Assembly: GCA_964036665.1 (NCBI GenBank)
Contig: OZ038528.1
Location: 26,461,245-26,525,244 of the forward strand
DNA length: 64,000 bases
From: Gordius sp. MW1
Taxonomy: Eukaryota > Nematomorpha > Gordioida > Gordea > Gordiidae
Reading direction: 5' to 3'
Positions 1-10,301 of the stretch are shown piece after piece. The notes beneath the pieces are model-generated. The model searched no databases. It was not told the origin of the DNA and was given only the letters and a program-made list of their open reading frames with translations. The number at the start of each line of letters is the position of its first letter. Position 1 is the first letter of the stretch. The translations under genes were made by a program, and so were the position numbers.

Positions 1-1603
1 GTGTGAGTTTGCGAAAGCTTGAATATTGATTAAAAATTGAGTCGGGCTCTACTGTAGTTGTTAAGCTGACAATTTTGCGCTCGGGAATGTTCGATGTTTC
101 ACTTAGGGAATTTGGTTTAACCGTATAATTAGTAGAAAGCCATGCAGGTCCTACCCACCATCTACTATTATTAATTAGTTCAGCTGGTGAGCAACCTCTT
201 GATAATACATCAGCTGGATTCTCGCAGGTTCTGATGTGACTCCATTGGTAATTTTTAAATTCCTGTATTTTTGACACTCTGTTACCCACGAACGTGTTCC
301 AATCACATGAAGAGCCTTTCAACCATGCTAGAACTATTGTAGAATCAGTCCAACATATTGTCGCAGACACCGATAGCTGTAGAGATAAGAGCACTCTATT
401 TAGTAATTTTGTTAATAACAAAGCACCACATAGTTCGAGTTTTGGAATTGAAATGCTTCTTATTGGCGCTACTCGAGACTTGGAACATAACAATCTGCTT
501 GCCCATTTTCCATCCTCACCCGATCGAATGTAGATGCATGCCCCATAAGCAATTTTACTAGCATCACAAAAGCCATGAATTTCAATAGTTGCGGGGTTAC
601 AATGTGTGATAACACGACGAGGAATTTCGAGTGCGCTAAGTGATGTGAATTGATTTTCAAAAGAATCCCATTTTTTTACAAACTGTTCCGGCAATGTTTC
701 GTCCCATGACATTCCAAGCTTATAAAGTTGTTGCATGAATAACTTTGCTCTTGTTAGAACTGGACCTATTAATCCAAGCGGATCAAAGATTTGCGCTATT
801 TTTGATAAGATCTTTCGTTTTGACATTCCCTTGTCCTCGACTTCCGACGTTAGGTTGAATCTGATATTGTCAGTGAGTGGATTCCAAAATACTCTTAAAG
901 TTTTGGTGTTGTTGTGTTTGTCTAATGATATAATGTCATCACTGGATATTGTCGACAAATGATCGAATAAGGAATTTGAGTTTGTGGCCAACTTCCTTAA
1001 CTTAAAACCGCCCTTAATTAACAGTGTTTGAATTTGAAGGATAATTTCCTTGGCCTCAGGAATATTAGAAGCTCCGGTTAGTAAATCATCCACATAGAAA
1101 TCCTCCTTAGCCTTGGAAGATCCAATGGGAAACCTTATGGATTCATCTTCTGCCAATTGTTGAAGAGTCTTGGTTGCTAAATAGGGAGCCGCCGAGGTTC
1201 CATAGGTGACAGTCAAGAGATCATATGACTTAATTGGATGTGACTTGTCATCTCGCCATAATATTCTTTGTAATTGGGTATGTTTCGGGGTTATCAGAAT
1301 CTGTCGGTACATCTTTTCTATATCCGCAGTAATTGCAATATTGTGTTTGCGAAATCTCAAGAGAATAGGTATAAGGTCTTGTTGAACCTTAGGACCAACC
1401 ATAAGAGTTTCATTCAAAGAAACTCCCGAAGAAGATTTAGCCGAGCCATCAAAGACTACTCTCAATTTAGTGGTGAGGCTATCTAGTTTTAAAACTGCAT
1501 GATGGGGTAAATAAAACACAGGGAGTTCAGAGTGTTTATTACAATTTGTGGGAATGAGATGGCCTAGGTTTTTGTATTCATAAAAATTTGGTGTATTCTT
1601 CAT
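1..1603 (-). CDS. BEL/Pao Pol fragment: reverse transcriptase and RNase H
   Basis: This is an open frame of about 534 codons from an ATG at 1603 down to the window edge with no stop. It lacks an end only because the window cuts it. The RT palm is visible: LRVVFDGSAK, then a TADIEKMY segment, LWRD, and the catalytic box YVDDLLTG at about 1073-1096. The thumb and connection follow, with a Pao-type segment QIFDPLGLIGP. The RNase H part shows HGFCDAS near 550, CGALLLTKLL, WTDSTIVLAWL near 330 and NPADVLSRG near 200, so its acidic residues are present. A one-base insertion in a T run near 1582 separates it from the upstream frame. Integrase should lie beyond the left edge. Confidence 0.92.
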   Translation of the reverse strand, partial: MKNTPNFYEYKNLGHLIPTNCNKHSELPVFYLPHHAVLKLDSLTTKLRVVFDGSAKSSSGVSLNETLMVGPKVQQDLIPILLRFRKHNIAITADIEKMYRQILITPKHTQLQRILWRDDKSHPIKSYDLLTVTYGTSAAPYLATKTLQQLAEDESIRFPIGSSKAKEDFYVDDLLTGASNIPEAKEIILQIQTLLIKGGFKLRKLATNSNSLFDHLSTISSDDIISLDKHNNTKTLRVFWNPLTDNIRFNLTSEVEDKGMSKRKILSKIAQIFDPLGLIGPVLTRAKLFMQQLYKLGMSWDETLPEQFVKKWDSFENQFTSLSALEIPRRVITHCNPATIEIHGFCDASKIAYGACIYIRSGEDGKWASRLLCSKSRVAPIRSISIPKLELCGALLLTKLLNRVLLSLQLSVSATICWTDSTIVLAWLKGSSCDWNTFVGNRVSKIQEFKNYQWSHIRTCENPADVLSRGCSPAELINNSRWWVGPAWLSTNYTVKPNSLSETSNIPERKIVSLTTTVEPDSIFNQYSSFRKLT

Positions 1604-1925
1604 ATAACACTTTGTTTTTTGTTAATTTTCTTTCAAGGGAAAGAAATCTGTGTAGGGCTAATTGGTAGGTACTTCCAATTTGATTGACATTAGCCCTAAG
1701 TGGAAGGTGCACAATAAATCTTCCAATTGTGTCACGTACATAAGTCGTTTCAAATATTTTTTCACATTCAGCCTCCTCCTCACTTATCGGTAATTTTTGA
1801 TTAATTTCTTCTATGTCCCAAAATTTAGTTAATTGATTTTGCAATGAGTGTGTGGATATGTTACATAGCTTCGTTTCGATGGGACACTTATGTTGTAAGG
1901 AGGGCAGGGGCCCGAAACTACCCAA
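1578..1925 (-). pseudogene. BEL/Pao Pol fragment between protease and RT
   Basis: The frame encodes the conserved Pao segment before RT: a KFWDIEEI block, then RFIVHLPL and a KNKVLYEEYTKF run that leads into the palm. It overlaps the protease frame by about 97 bases in a different register, so one frameshift lies near 1910. It ends at a stop created by the second frameshift near 1582. The first residues reported here belong to the protease-RT linker and are not a genuine start. Confidence 0.85.
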
Positions 1926-2410
1926 CCAAGTTTTGTGTTTTGTAGTACCAACCGGCCTTTACCAAATTGTAATTGCTCTGCCCTTAATAAGTTCCAAAAT
2001 AACTCGGCACCAATAAGAATATATAATGTACTTGATTTATTAAAACTTGGATTTGCAAGAGTGATGTTATCGGGGATGGATACATTTGATTTAGGAAAAG
2101 AGAGTAAAGGCAAGTTTGATGTTATCTTGTCGATTACCAAAAACTTTGTTGATTCGTTGAATTGGCTAGATTTAGATTTTAGGCAAGTAAAAATGTATGA
2201 GTTGATTGGGGCGTGAATTTGATTGATGCCACCTATAGATACTGATGTGGGATGTTGCTTGTTTTGTAATGAATTGGCCAAGTTCGTGGTGATAAAGTTT
2301 GATTGTGAGCCTGAGTCTAACAATGCCCGGCACGAATGAAATACACCTTTGAATCTTGTATTTCCACAATGGCCGTTGGCAGAAGAATTTGCGAATTTTG
2401 ACCATAGCAT
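1829..2410 (-). pseudogene. BEL/Pao retropepsin-like aspartic protease segment
   Basis: The segment FHSCRALLDSGSQSNFI contains the DSG catalytic triad of a retroviral-type aspartic protease, followed by about 70 residues and an IGAELFWNLL block typical of BEL/Pao proteases. A GWVVSGP motif, which normally precedes the RT linker, is present just before the frame breaks. The protease would process the Gag-Pol polyprotein inside the particle. The initial ATG is unlikely to be a real start because the zinc-knuckle frame overlaps it. Confidence 0.86.
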
Positions 2411-2724
2411 GTATTGTTTGCCGACTCATGCAAATTGCCATAAGTCAAGTCTGACCTATGCAGTAAGGTATTATGCCTTTTCTGGCAAATCTTACAAGTT
2501 CCGGCCCTGCATTGATAGGCATTATGGTTTTGCCTAAGACAGTTCAGGCACAAACCCCTTTTCTTGACCCATTCATATTTTTCATTAATTGAACTATTTA
2601 AAAATATTTCACACTGGTATACAAAATGTGACTGATTGCATATTACACATGAAGGATTAGAAGTAGCAAGGTTGATTGAGGATCTGTAAGCAGGGAATTT
2701 GGTGATAGGTTCGACTTGGTCCAT
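2317..2724 (-). pseudogene. BEL/Pao Gag nucleocapsid region with CCHC knuckles
   Basis: Three cysteine/histidine clusters are visible: CVICNQSHFVYQC, CLNCLRQNHNAYQC and CKICQKRHNTLLH. The first two fit a CX2CX4HX4C-type zinc knuckle loosely, and triple knuckles of this spacing are usual in BEL/Pao Gag. They would bind the genomic RNA for packaging. The frame runs on into a non-homologous tail as the protease begins in another register, which marks a frameshift near 2390. Confidence 0.85.
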
Positions 2725-2738
2725 TTTATTAGTAATTT

Positions 2739-2984
2739 CTAGAACAAGGCACCTTTGTGATAAAAATTCGTAAAGGTTGTAAAGGTTGGAGTTTCATCCA
2801 TTTTTATTGAGTTTTCCCTAACCTTAACAGTGATTGAGTCTAACTTGTTGGTTAAAAGAAATATAAGCAGGTCGTCCCAATGGTCAACTGGGCAATTTAG
2901 TGATTTCAGGGCACGGGGATGTTTTAAAATGTTGTCAAGTAGATGGCGAAGCTCTTGGCCTGATTCTCTTTTAATAGTACCCAA
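2739..2984 (-). pseudogene. BEL/Pao Gag central segment
   Basis: This 81-residue stretch (RESGQELRHLLDNILKHPRAL, then NCPVDHWDDLLIFLLTNKL) matches the helical part of BEL/Pao Gag between the DUF1759-like domain and the zinc knuckles. It is out of frame with the upstream Gag piece because of a missing A near 3030. It ends just before the knuckle-bearing segment. Confidence 0.82.
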
Positions 2985-3016
2985 CTGAAATAAGGCCTTG
3001 ATGTGTTGATTAATGA

Positions 3017-3544
3017 TCAGACGTTTATTGTTATATCTTTTTGAAGTAAATCCCAGGCCACTTCATAATTTTGGGATGTAATTTCTAATGATTCAATGAT
3101 ATTTGCTGCAGGGCCCTTAATTGATAATTTTAAATAGTTTAATTTTTCAATATTACTGACATTGTTGTTTTCATGGATCAAAGTCTTGAATAGACCAGAA
3201 AAATTGATCCAGTCCTCATATTTGCCACCAAACTGTGGAAAATCTATAGATGGAAGTTTAGGTTTAGACAAAGCAGCTGAATTACTCTGGTTAAGATTAT
3301 TGATTTTTGCTTGTACTTTAGCTACAGCCTCATAGTACCTATCCTCAAACTCCAAAATCTGTTGGCAATCACCTCCTTCCTTTGAAATACCTTCACTTAA
3401 ATTCACAAATTTGTTGTAAGATAATTTTAAATCATCCAGTCTGCAGATTAAATTAAGGGAATCATCTGTTTCTGAGCAAAACTGGAGAAGACGAGTTATG
3501 GTGTGCAGAATATCTGTTCTTTTGGAATTTACCTTAGGTTTCAT
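3017..3544 (-). CDS. BEL/Pao Gag N-terminal part (DUF1759-like)
   Basis: A 175-codon frame begins about 40 bases after the 5' LTR and primer site, so the ATG at 3544 is the likely natural start of Gag. The hallmark PSIDFPQFGGKYEDWINF and a downstream KLNYLKLSIKGPAANIIE identify the DUF1759-like Gag of BEL/Pao elements, which forms the capsid-type shell. The frame ends early at 3017: one A is missing from an A run, and the following segment continues in another register. Confidence 0.9.
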   Translation of the reverse strand: MKPKVNSKRTDILHTITRLLQFCSETDDSLNLICRLDDLKLSYNKFVNLSEGISKEGGDCQQILEFEDRYYEAVAKVQAKINNLNQSNSAALSKPKLPSIDFPQFGGKYEDWINFSGLFKTLIHENNNVSNIEKLNYLKLSIKGPAANIIESLEITSQNYEVAWDLLQKDITINV

Positions 3545-3565
3545 ATTTAATAATCCAAGTGCTGG

Positions 3566-3583
3566 ATCCGGCTCGAAGGACCA
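3566..3583 (-). promoter_or_regulatory. Primer binding site complementary to tRNA-Tyr
   Basis: On the + strand tccggctcgaaggacca matches the 3' end of animal tRNA-Tyr including the CCA tail. On the minus strand this is a TGGTCCTTCGAGCCGGA primer site two bases after the LTR end. It fixes the element's orientation and its first-strand primer. Confidence 0.85.
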
Positions 3584-3585
3584 AA

Positions 3586-3924
3586 TGTTGAAGATTTTGT
3601 TTATTTAAATGTTTTAGATTGAATTTATGTGAATGAATTAAAAACGTATAACATGTGAGATTGCGAATGTGAACACTTGCTTAATATGTATTGTTATGGA
3701 ATGCGAATGAATGTGATTGATTATTAAATGTATGGTGATGATGCAATTGTTGAATGGAGTTTAGGGATTGCTGATATATGAATAAAAAATGGCGTGCGAA
3801 TGAATGAATGGTCGAGTGCTTCTTGTCATATGCTCTTTTCATGTTAACATTTTGTTAACAGTTAGGATAAGCGACATATCTAGCTTATCAATTCGCAAAA
3901 AACCTAAGTGGCAAAATCTCAACA
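3586..3924 (-). repeat. 5' LTR of the BEL/Pao element (339 bp)
   Basis: The block is bounded by a perfect 6-bp inverted pair, TGTTGA at 3586 and TCAACA ending at 3924, as expected for an LTR. It lies directly next to the tRNA-Tyr primer site, which places its internal border. The partner LTR is outside the window. Confidence 0.82.
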
Positions 3925-4443
3925 GAAAAATATTCAAAAAACAATAAAAAAAATTATTGCATTATTTGTGATAAGACTACAAAAATAATTATTGAGAAAA
4001 ATTGAAGTCAACAAGCATGCATACATACTTACATATAGTGGTGGGAAAAACCTTAGGGACTTCAGGTTAGGTTTGATTAGGTTTTGGAAAAACCTCAAGG
4101 TTATCAAACAATCTTCACCTGCCCTATAAGGTAAGGTTTAAGTTAAGGTTTATAACGACCTTAATGTTTTAAACACCTAACCTTAAAACATCAGGTCGAG
4201 GTTAGGTCACCCCTGATTAATTTTTATATCCAAATTTTAAGACTTAAATAAAGTCACTATTAAAAATATTTTATTTTGTATATATATATATCTCTTAAAG
4301 AAAGTTCAAAAAATATTTTTTACTAGCTAATTATGTATATATTCTATACATTTTTATTTTCTTCATTTATTATTTTAGTTTAATATTATAAATGCATGTA
4401 AATTATAAATATGCTGCCATCTGTATTGTGTTATATATATTAC

Positions 4444-5261
4444 TAGATGACCCGGCAAACGTTGTTTTGCCATTTACCCGGGTGTATTAGCAGATTATAT
4501 ATCATCTTATAGATAAATTTCAATAGATTAAGAATATATCAAATATAATTGGTAAGTGTTTATTATGCAAAATTTTTTAAACAAATTGTTAAGGGTCCAA
4601 GGCCCAGGCCCACCCAAGAGAGAAAACCTGCCCCCCAAGGGATAAATCTTTGGCCCCCTGGCCCTTCAAGCAATTTTTTTTAAAATTTTTTTGTAATTAA
4701 GAAACAATATCATAATTATAATTATTTGTTTCTAAATAAAACTTTTAATTCTGAACTTAATAATGTCCGAAGAACTGAGATGTATCAACATTTATTGGCA
4801 CTTTGTTAAAAGTATTTTCATTTCTCTCCTATTTAACGCGCAAAAAACGACAAAATTAGATTTTTTAATTTATTTAGCCACGCAGGAGGGCACACGACCG
4901 TCCTATAATAATAATAATTGACGTGAAAAATAAGCAAGTTTCACATCGTAAAAAGTTTCCATTTTTCGCAGCACATGCCTACATTTATCACACGACACTA
5001 CCTACACGCATCGATAGATAAGCAGTACGTCATGAGGATGCGTTTGATTGACATTTTATTAAACGTCAAAACGTATAAAACAAACTCGATCGAAAACTAC
5101 TGGACCGATTTGGCTCGAACAAATCTTAAAACATGCTCCGGAGTGTCAGGAATAAACTGTGAAATTTTGAGCCAAATCGGTTTGGTAGTTTTCCAAAGTT
5201 GGTGGCGGCATACACACATACACATATATATACAGAGTTTCATTTTTATATATAAGATAAC
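4444..5261 (+). repeat. SINE-like dispersed repeat of the CCCGGCAAACGTTGTTTTGCC type
   Basis: It begins ctagatgacccggcaaacg, a start seen in a common repeat of insect genomes. It ends with TTTGGTAGTTTTCCAAAG, a run of CACACATACACATATATA and a short ATA-rich tail. A 110-codon frame at 4975-5307 is simply the repeat body read through and not a gene. It may be mobilised by an RTE-type LINE, which is inference from the simple-repeat tail. Confidence 0.55.
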
Positions 5262-5301
5262 ATATTCACCCATTCTCAGCGCATTAATGGTATGCGATAT
5301 A

Positions 5302-5425
5302 CAGTAGAGGTTTCCATGGGCCGAAATTTTAGGGTTAGGCCCGGCCCATACCCGCACAAATATTATTTTTATGGCCCGCAAAAAAATCCCAAAAATTGCG
5401 CCGCATCACGCCCGCACGAGTAAAA
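5302..5425. repeat. hAT-like terminus with reiterated GCCCGGCCC words
   Basis: The sequence starts CAGTAGAGGTTTCCATGGG and then repeats GCCCGGCCC/CCCGCAC words for about 100 bases. Related ends occur near 33413, 40185 and 46050. No partner end was identified nearby, so this is probably a fragment. Confidence 0.45.
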
Positions 5426-5943
5426 ACAAGTATACGTTGTATCAAAATTATTTATTTGTATAACACGCACGAAAAAATGCAGCATATGACATACCATTCA
5501 TTGTAAAAAGAATGAAGTGTTTAATTGCGTGGTGTGTATATCACAGGATACCACCAATGCGTGGGGAAGGGGGAAAATGTTTTAATATATAACACAATGC
5601 AGATTGCAGTATAGTTTACATGCATTAATTATAATAAAATAAAATAATAAATGATTGGAAAATAAAAATTTATAGATATATATATATTAGTAAACATTTT
5701 TATTAGTGATTACAATTAGCCTTAAAATTTAGATAAAAAAAATGAATCATATGTGTTGAAACCTTGAGATGACCTAATCTCGACCTGAGGTTTTAAGGTT
5801 AGGTATTTAAAACCTTGAGGTCGTTAAAATCTCAAACCTAACCTCAGAGGTTATAAGGTTGTTTGAAAACCTGGAGGTTTTCTGACAACCTAACCAAAAG
5901 TCTTAGGATAAGGTTTATAAAACCTCAGGTTTCGTCACCACTA

Positions 5944-7027
5944 GTCCTACAACAAGTGTCGAGTGTAAATCGAATTCTTCGCCCTTTCTTTAATGCGGTC
6001 ATTTTTAATTAATATCCGGATACAACTAGAAATAGATTCAAATTCGCATAAACCTATTAATATCTCTGTATTTATAGGAGCCGTTTTATTATTGTGAGCG
6101 TTTTTTATTGCGGCATTATCTTATTCGAAATATTAACAAAACCGCAATTTATTCATTAATTTCAAATATATTTAACAAATGTATTAGCGCTCTCTAATTA
6201 TTTGTAGTCTATAAATGTAAAAGAACTCTGGCCGTAAATAGCCTGTTAGGCTGTATTTTTTTACCCACCGATTTTATACAAAGAAATACACGATAATGGA
6301 TATAATATTCAATATATTGTGGCCTGTTAAGATACTATTCTATGCCCGGAAGGTATAGAAAAATCAGGGCTGGTCCTCCCTCCGTGAGGGAGGAGAATTT
6401 AGTTATAATTCAATACCAAAACAAATCTTTTATTAATTTCGAATCAACAATTTTTAAAACTCAATTATATTTTTTCGTAACAATTTCGCCTTTTTAACTA
6501 CGCGAAAAGATAACAATAATAATGATAATGGTTTACGTAAATAGATAAACAATACAATAAAGATCGGGGGTTGATTGAAGATGAAAATATGTAAACAATA
6601 CCATCACGATCGGGGAGGGGGATTATAACAAACAAACGCGATCACCGTATAACGCCCTAGTAACAATAATAAAGATGGGGGGATAAGGACTGCGTGACAA
6701 TAAATTTGAAGAGTCATACAACTAGCAAGGGGAGGGTAATAAAACTAAAAGGGAAATTGACAAGTGCCAAGAAGAGTAATTAAAACACGAAAAAGAACTA
6801 AGCAATTAAAACTGGATAAAACCAAAATTAAGAGGGGATTGGCGTTATGCCACAGATACTTAAGGGTTTTTATTCATATGTTCACTAGTCTATTGCATTA
6901 TTAATTTAAGGGTATATCATGCAATAAAACCGAAAATTAACTATATAAAAAATTAATGTGTAAAAATATAACAAGTTATTCCCAAAAGTCAACATTATTC
7001 CTTAAAAACATCAAAAATTTTAGTTAC
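5944..7027. other. Intergenic or intronic, no gene seen
   Basis: AT-rich sequence with stops in all frames. The only structure noticed is a 9-bp-arm hairpin in the CTCCTCCCTCCGTGAGGGAGG stretch near 6373-6395. Confidence 0.5.
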
Positions 7028-7141
7028 CTTTAAAGCGAATGTAAAGCGTTCCAACTATAATACATACTATCACAATAATGAAAAGCATAGAGAGAGAGAA
7101 GTTTAAATTGTTATAATTTTTCTTAAATTTGACGCAAATTC
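7028..7141 (-). CDS. Candidate host exon encoding a transmembrane helix
   Basis: On the minus strand the frame is open and encodes a polar stretch followed by SLSMLFIIVIVCIIVGTLYI and a basic IRFK stop-transfer sequence, which is a typical single membrane span. The 3' edge is a good donor (AAAG then GTAACT). The 5' edge is an acceptor TTGAATAG. It joins exon 7177-7396 in phase 1 and stays open, but this implies an intron of only 35 bases. An alternative acceptor 17 bases further in gives an immediate stop in that phase. I do not recognise the protein. The downstream exon was not found. Confidence 0.5.
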
Positions 7142-7176
7142 CTATTCAACATAAAGTTATAACATAATAATAGTAC

Positions 7177-7396
7177 CTTGGATGGCCTCAATTTTAACCT
7201 GGTCAGGCTCAAATTGCATGATTATGGGAGTCAGAATATTGAGTTTGTCAATCAAATAATTTGTTAATTGTAAGGAGACATCTTCAAAAATATCACGAAG
7301 ATATATATGACCTTGCAATACTCCTTCATAAGGACTTTCAAATATTACAACCGATATAAAATCATCCGCAAATTTCTTCTTGTATATTTGATCAAC
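7177..7396 (-). CDS. Candidate host exon, membrane-proximal segment, unrecognised
   Basis: The minus strand is open for 73 codons between a strong acceptor (TGTTCTTTTTGCAAG, then GTTGAT) and a donor (CCAAG, then GTACTA). The product is not repetitive and has mixed composition, including DDFISVVIFESPYEG and LQLTNYLIDKLNILTPIIMQ. No cysteine is present. It starts in phase 0 and ends in phase 1. The next exon encodes a membrane helix, so this would be the extracellular stem or lumenal side of a single-pass protein. It could be part of the same gene as the EB-module exons at 41 and 55 kb, but those end in phase 1, so at least one intermediate exon would be needed. No TE protein resembles it, to my reading. 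Confidence 0.5.
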
Positions 7397-9320
7397 CTTG
7401 CAAAAAGAACACAGATTTTTATAATAATTTAATACTTTTTAATCGTTAATTACGAAAAGTTTCGATAATTGTCAAAATATTATCTTCCTTATTATTCTTC
7501 ATTACCTTATAACTTACTCTTTTTAGTATGCTATATCTGTTGAGGAGATTGAGCTTACCAGCCTATAAGCACTTGTTAATGCGAAAATAGTTTAAAAATA
7601 TTATGCAATTATATGGTCTGCGCACTTTTCCTGTGATTCTTTTTTACAAAAGGATATTTTAGGACAGTATGAGGTTAAGGGTCATATGTTGTTGCAAAGA
7701 GGGCCCGAATCACGACTGGTGGTAACCGCCAATCAAATAATAATAACTCTAATTTATATGCCATCTAGGAAAATCTTTAAATTAGAGACTAATTTGGCTA
7801 AATTTATCGCTATCCCTTTTAGCATGTGACTCGAAAATAATAACAGATATAACGTTTTCGCTCTTATCAGAAGTAGAGTATGCCAAACTTTATTTTCTAG
7901 TCACCTACCAATCGAGATAGGTATATATATAAGATCAAATTAGATTGAGTTCACTTTTATGGTGGTTAGGTATAAAACAATCCCCATATTGTAGAGTAAA
8001 TATTGATTGTTTTGATCAGCTCCAATAAAAAATTATTTGCAACGCCATTTATCCAATAAAAAAATCAGGGGCAATATTAAAAATGCGATGTTAAACAAAT
8101 CATATTCCGTTACAAATATCGAATCCCACCAACACTATTAAAAATAGTCAGGGGTTCATTTACCAATTTCTATATTTTTATTAAATCTCATATTGCATTC
8201 CCAAGCCGCGGGAACACGATTTAAAATGACTTGAAGGAGAATCAGGAATATAGTGGGAGAATTGAGGACCTCCCCAAAAGGGGAGACTAGATTTACTTTT
8301 ATACGCTACATGTTTATTATACTAAAAAACTAAGTAAAAATCACAGAATTAAATTAATGATCGAAACGCGTTACAAAATGCAATGATGCGTATTGATAGA
8401 AATAACAAACACGTATGAGCGCGTGGGGGGCGGGAGGTCACACACGCGTAAGTAAAATTAAATGTAAAGGAAAAGGAAAAGGAAAAGGAAAAGACGTGTA
8501 TAGAGTTCTAGGAGTTGAGTGTTGTTGAGTGCAACTTTCTTTACTCTAGGGGTCGAGGCGGCGTCTATTTAATCTTTTATAGACAAAGTCTTAACATTTT
8601 ATACGCACGATTAAAATCATAAATTTCAAACATCTGGCATCCGTATATTTGATATATACGACACTCACCTCAACCTTGCTTAGAAGAAAAAAGACTATCC
8701 TTTTATTAGTTTATCAAGGCAAATTTAATAGGTGATAAATATCTTTGCTGAGTATTAATAGGTCTTTAGTTTGTTTAACAAAATCTTCAAATTTATGGAT
8801 AAACTTAAAGTTAAAGGTGCAAAAATGGCCATTTTACCTTTATTAAAACTATATTACCATAACATTTTTATTTATATTGAAAAATATAAAGTCTTCTGTA
8901 GATTAAAATTTCATCTATAGGCCCATTAATTTTTTTAACCTGTTTAAATTGATTCACTTTTACGTGAACCCCTTCCGCTCATAAAAATGATTCAACTATG
9001 TCTCTAAAATGGAGTATATTTGAGTACATACTACATAGGTAGTGTTTATTAACATATCACTCTCTCCCTTTTTCATTATTTTCCACTCGCTCCCAAATCT
9101 AGCCAAGCACATGAAGGGAACAATAGAGGAGGAAAAATAAAGAAAGGATCACTTAAACTGGACAATGATTGAAGAGGAAAGTGGCTGGCCACACTGGGAA
9201 CATAATGATAACCTAACTTTATTAAAATAAATCGAGGGCTAAAGGTCAATACTAATTGACGAAATTAACAGAAACTGTAGCAAGAAAAACGCGGCCTTAC
9301 CTTCATCTCTTTTTTTTTTA
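7397..9320. other. Intergenic or intronic, no gene seen
   Basis: AT-rich sequence without convincing exons. It contains a short (GGAAAA)n run near 8467-8494. A possible 10-base micro-exon at 8669-8678 is discussed among the rejected items. A 60-codon plus-strand open stretch at about 7654-7830 is not recognisable. Confidence 0.45.
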
Positions 9321-9439
9321 TCAAGTATTACCCTCGGTGGTGATGTTTTTTGATGAATTTCTTCCATCTTGATCCGGTAAGTGCCATGTCTTGATTAATC
9401 TTCTTAGTTTGCATAACTTTGTCAGTTTCCCCTTGTCAA

Positions 9440-9745
9440 ATTTGTTTGGAATTTTCTGCCCGAACCCGGCCCGATTGAATTTTTTAACTTCATTGCCCGC
9501 CTGAACCCTTCTAAGTGTCCACCCGGGCCCGCCCAAATTGTTAAAGCTGCCTGAATTGTCCGGCCCAAATATTAAATTTTCCCTTTAGACCCGAAATTAT
9601 GCGATCATAAACATAGGTCAAATTTGTTGAAATTTTTTTGCCCGAACCCGGTCCGGTCCCAATTTTTTATTAAATTTCCCGCCTGAACCCTTCTAAGTGT
9701 CCGCTCGGCCATGCCCGAATCATTAGAACCGCCTCAACTGCCATT
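9440..9745. repeat. GCCCGG-rich repeat, two imperfect direct copies
   Basis: Two copies about 205 bases apart share CAAATTTGTT, TTTGCCCGAACCCGG, the block CCCGCCTGAACCCTTCTAAG and TGTCC. The words CCCGAACCCGG and CCCGGGCCC recur. This resembles the word-repeat subterminal regions of the hAT-like elements elsewhere in the window. A 71-codon minus frame across it has no meaning as a protein. Confidence 0.45.
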
Positions 9746-9949
9746 ACGATTAATAGGTCACAAAATTGTAATAGATTAATTGCTAATGCATTTAGGTTAA
9801 TAAAAAATTATTTCAATTTGTAATACTTAATTTTTTATAAAAAAACTATATTTAATCAAAAAATTACTTTATTGCTATAGAATATAATGGAGAAAATTTT
9901 TATCTGAAGCAAAAAAAGAACGGTATAGGGTTTCATTCTAAGCATAACA

Positions 9950-10301
9950 TATTGTAATATTCCATCATTCTATGGATATAAATATGTGATAAATATATTA
10001 TAGGATTATTCACATACGCTAAGGATCAACCATGCTTGGGTAAATGATTGCCAAATTTTAAATTTTTTGCAAAAATATATTACATTTATTACACTTAGAA
10101 ATTTTTTAAATATCAAATATATTCCATACATATTTATCCTCAGTTAATACCTTAAATGTTAATCATGAATACTCAATAATTTAATAAAATCTAACGGTCA
10201 ATAAAAAGTCGAGATCTCGCCGAAAAAATTTCGTCTCGTCTCCTCTTGGTTTTTCTAAACGAGACGAGACCGAGATTTTTCTCGGTTTTTCCGCATCACT
10301 A
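9950..10301. mobile_element. hAT-like element fragment, CTCGT family (right end)
   Basis: About 320 bases match the right half of the complete element at 43178-44244, including GGTCAACCAT, AATGATTGCCAAATTTTA, AATAAAAAGTCGAGATCTCG and the terminus TTTTTCCGCATCACTA. The CTCGT/ACGAG words are arranged as in the complete copy. The left terminus was not found, so this copy is truncated or too diverged. Confidence 0.65.

Larger units (their letters stand above)
1..3924 (-). mobile_element. BEL/Pao LTR retrotransposon, 5' part (3' end off window)
   Basis: Read on the minus strand, the element runs 5' LTR (3924 to 3586), primer site (3583 to 3566), gag, zinc knuckles, aspartic protease, RT and RNase H, and leaves the window at base 1 before integrase. 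The order and the Pao-type RT/RNase H motifs define the superfamily. The coding region carries at least three single-base frameshifts (near 1582, 1910 and 3030), so this copy is probably inactive, although long stretches remain open. The other LTR lies outside the window, so no target duplication can be checked. Confidence 0.93.
4036..5943. mobile_element. DNA transposon with long inverted termini, carrying nested insertions
   Basis: Both ends begin TAGTGGTG when read inward, and about 170-190 bases at each end (4036-4205 and 5755-5943) are imperfect inverted copies rich in the word ACCTAACCTTA. The TAGTG start suggests a hAT-like non-autonomous element, but the flanking 8-mers do not match, so the class is uncertain. 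The interior holds a SINE-like repeat (4444-5261) and a GCCCGG-type terminus (from 5302). No transposase is visible. Confidence 0.6.

Noticed and set aside
4050-4200. TTAGG/AACCTAACC words that look like insect telomere repeats
   Set aside because: They are irregular and inverted at the two ends of one transposon, not a TTAGG array.
7654-7830. Plus-strand open stretch of about 60 codons
   Set aside because: No recognisable content, a poor acceptor and no donor; insufficient support for an exon.
8669-8678. A 10-base micro-exon (CAAGGTTGAG) between a strong acceptor and GTGAGT
   Set aside because: Its length does not connect the phases of the known exons, and such sites arise by chance in AT-rich DNA. 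It would need transcript support.
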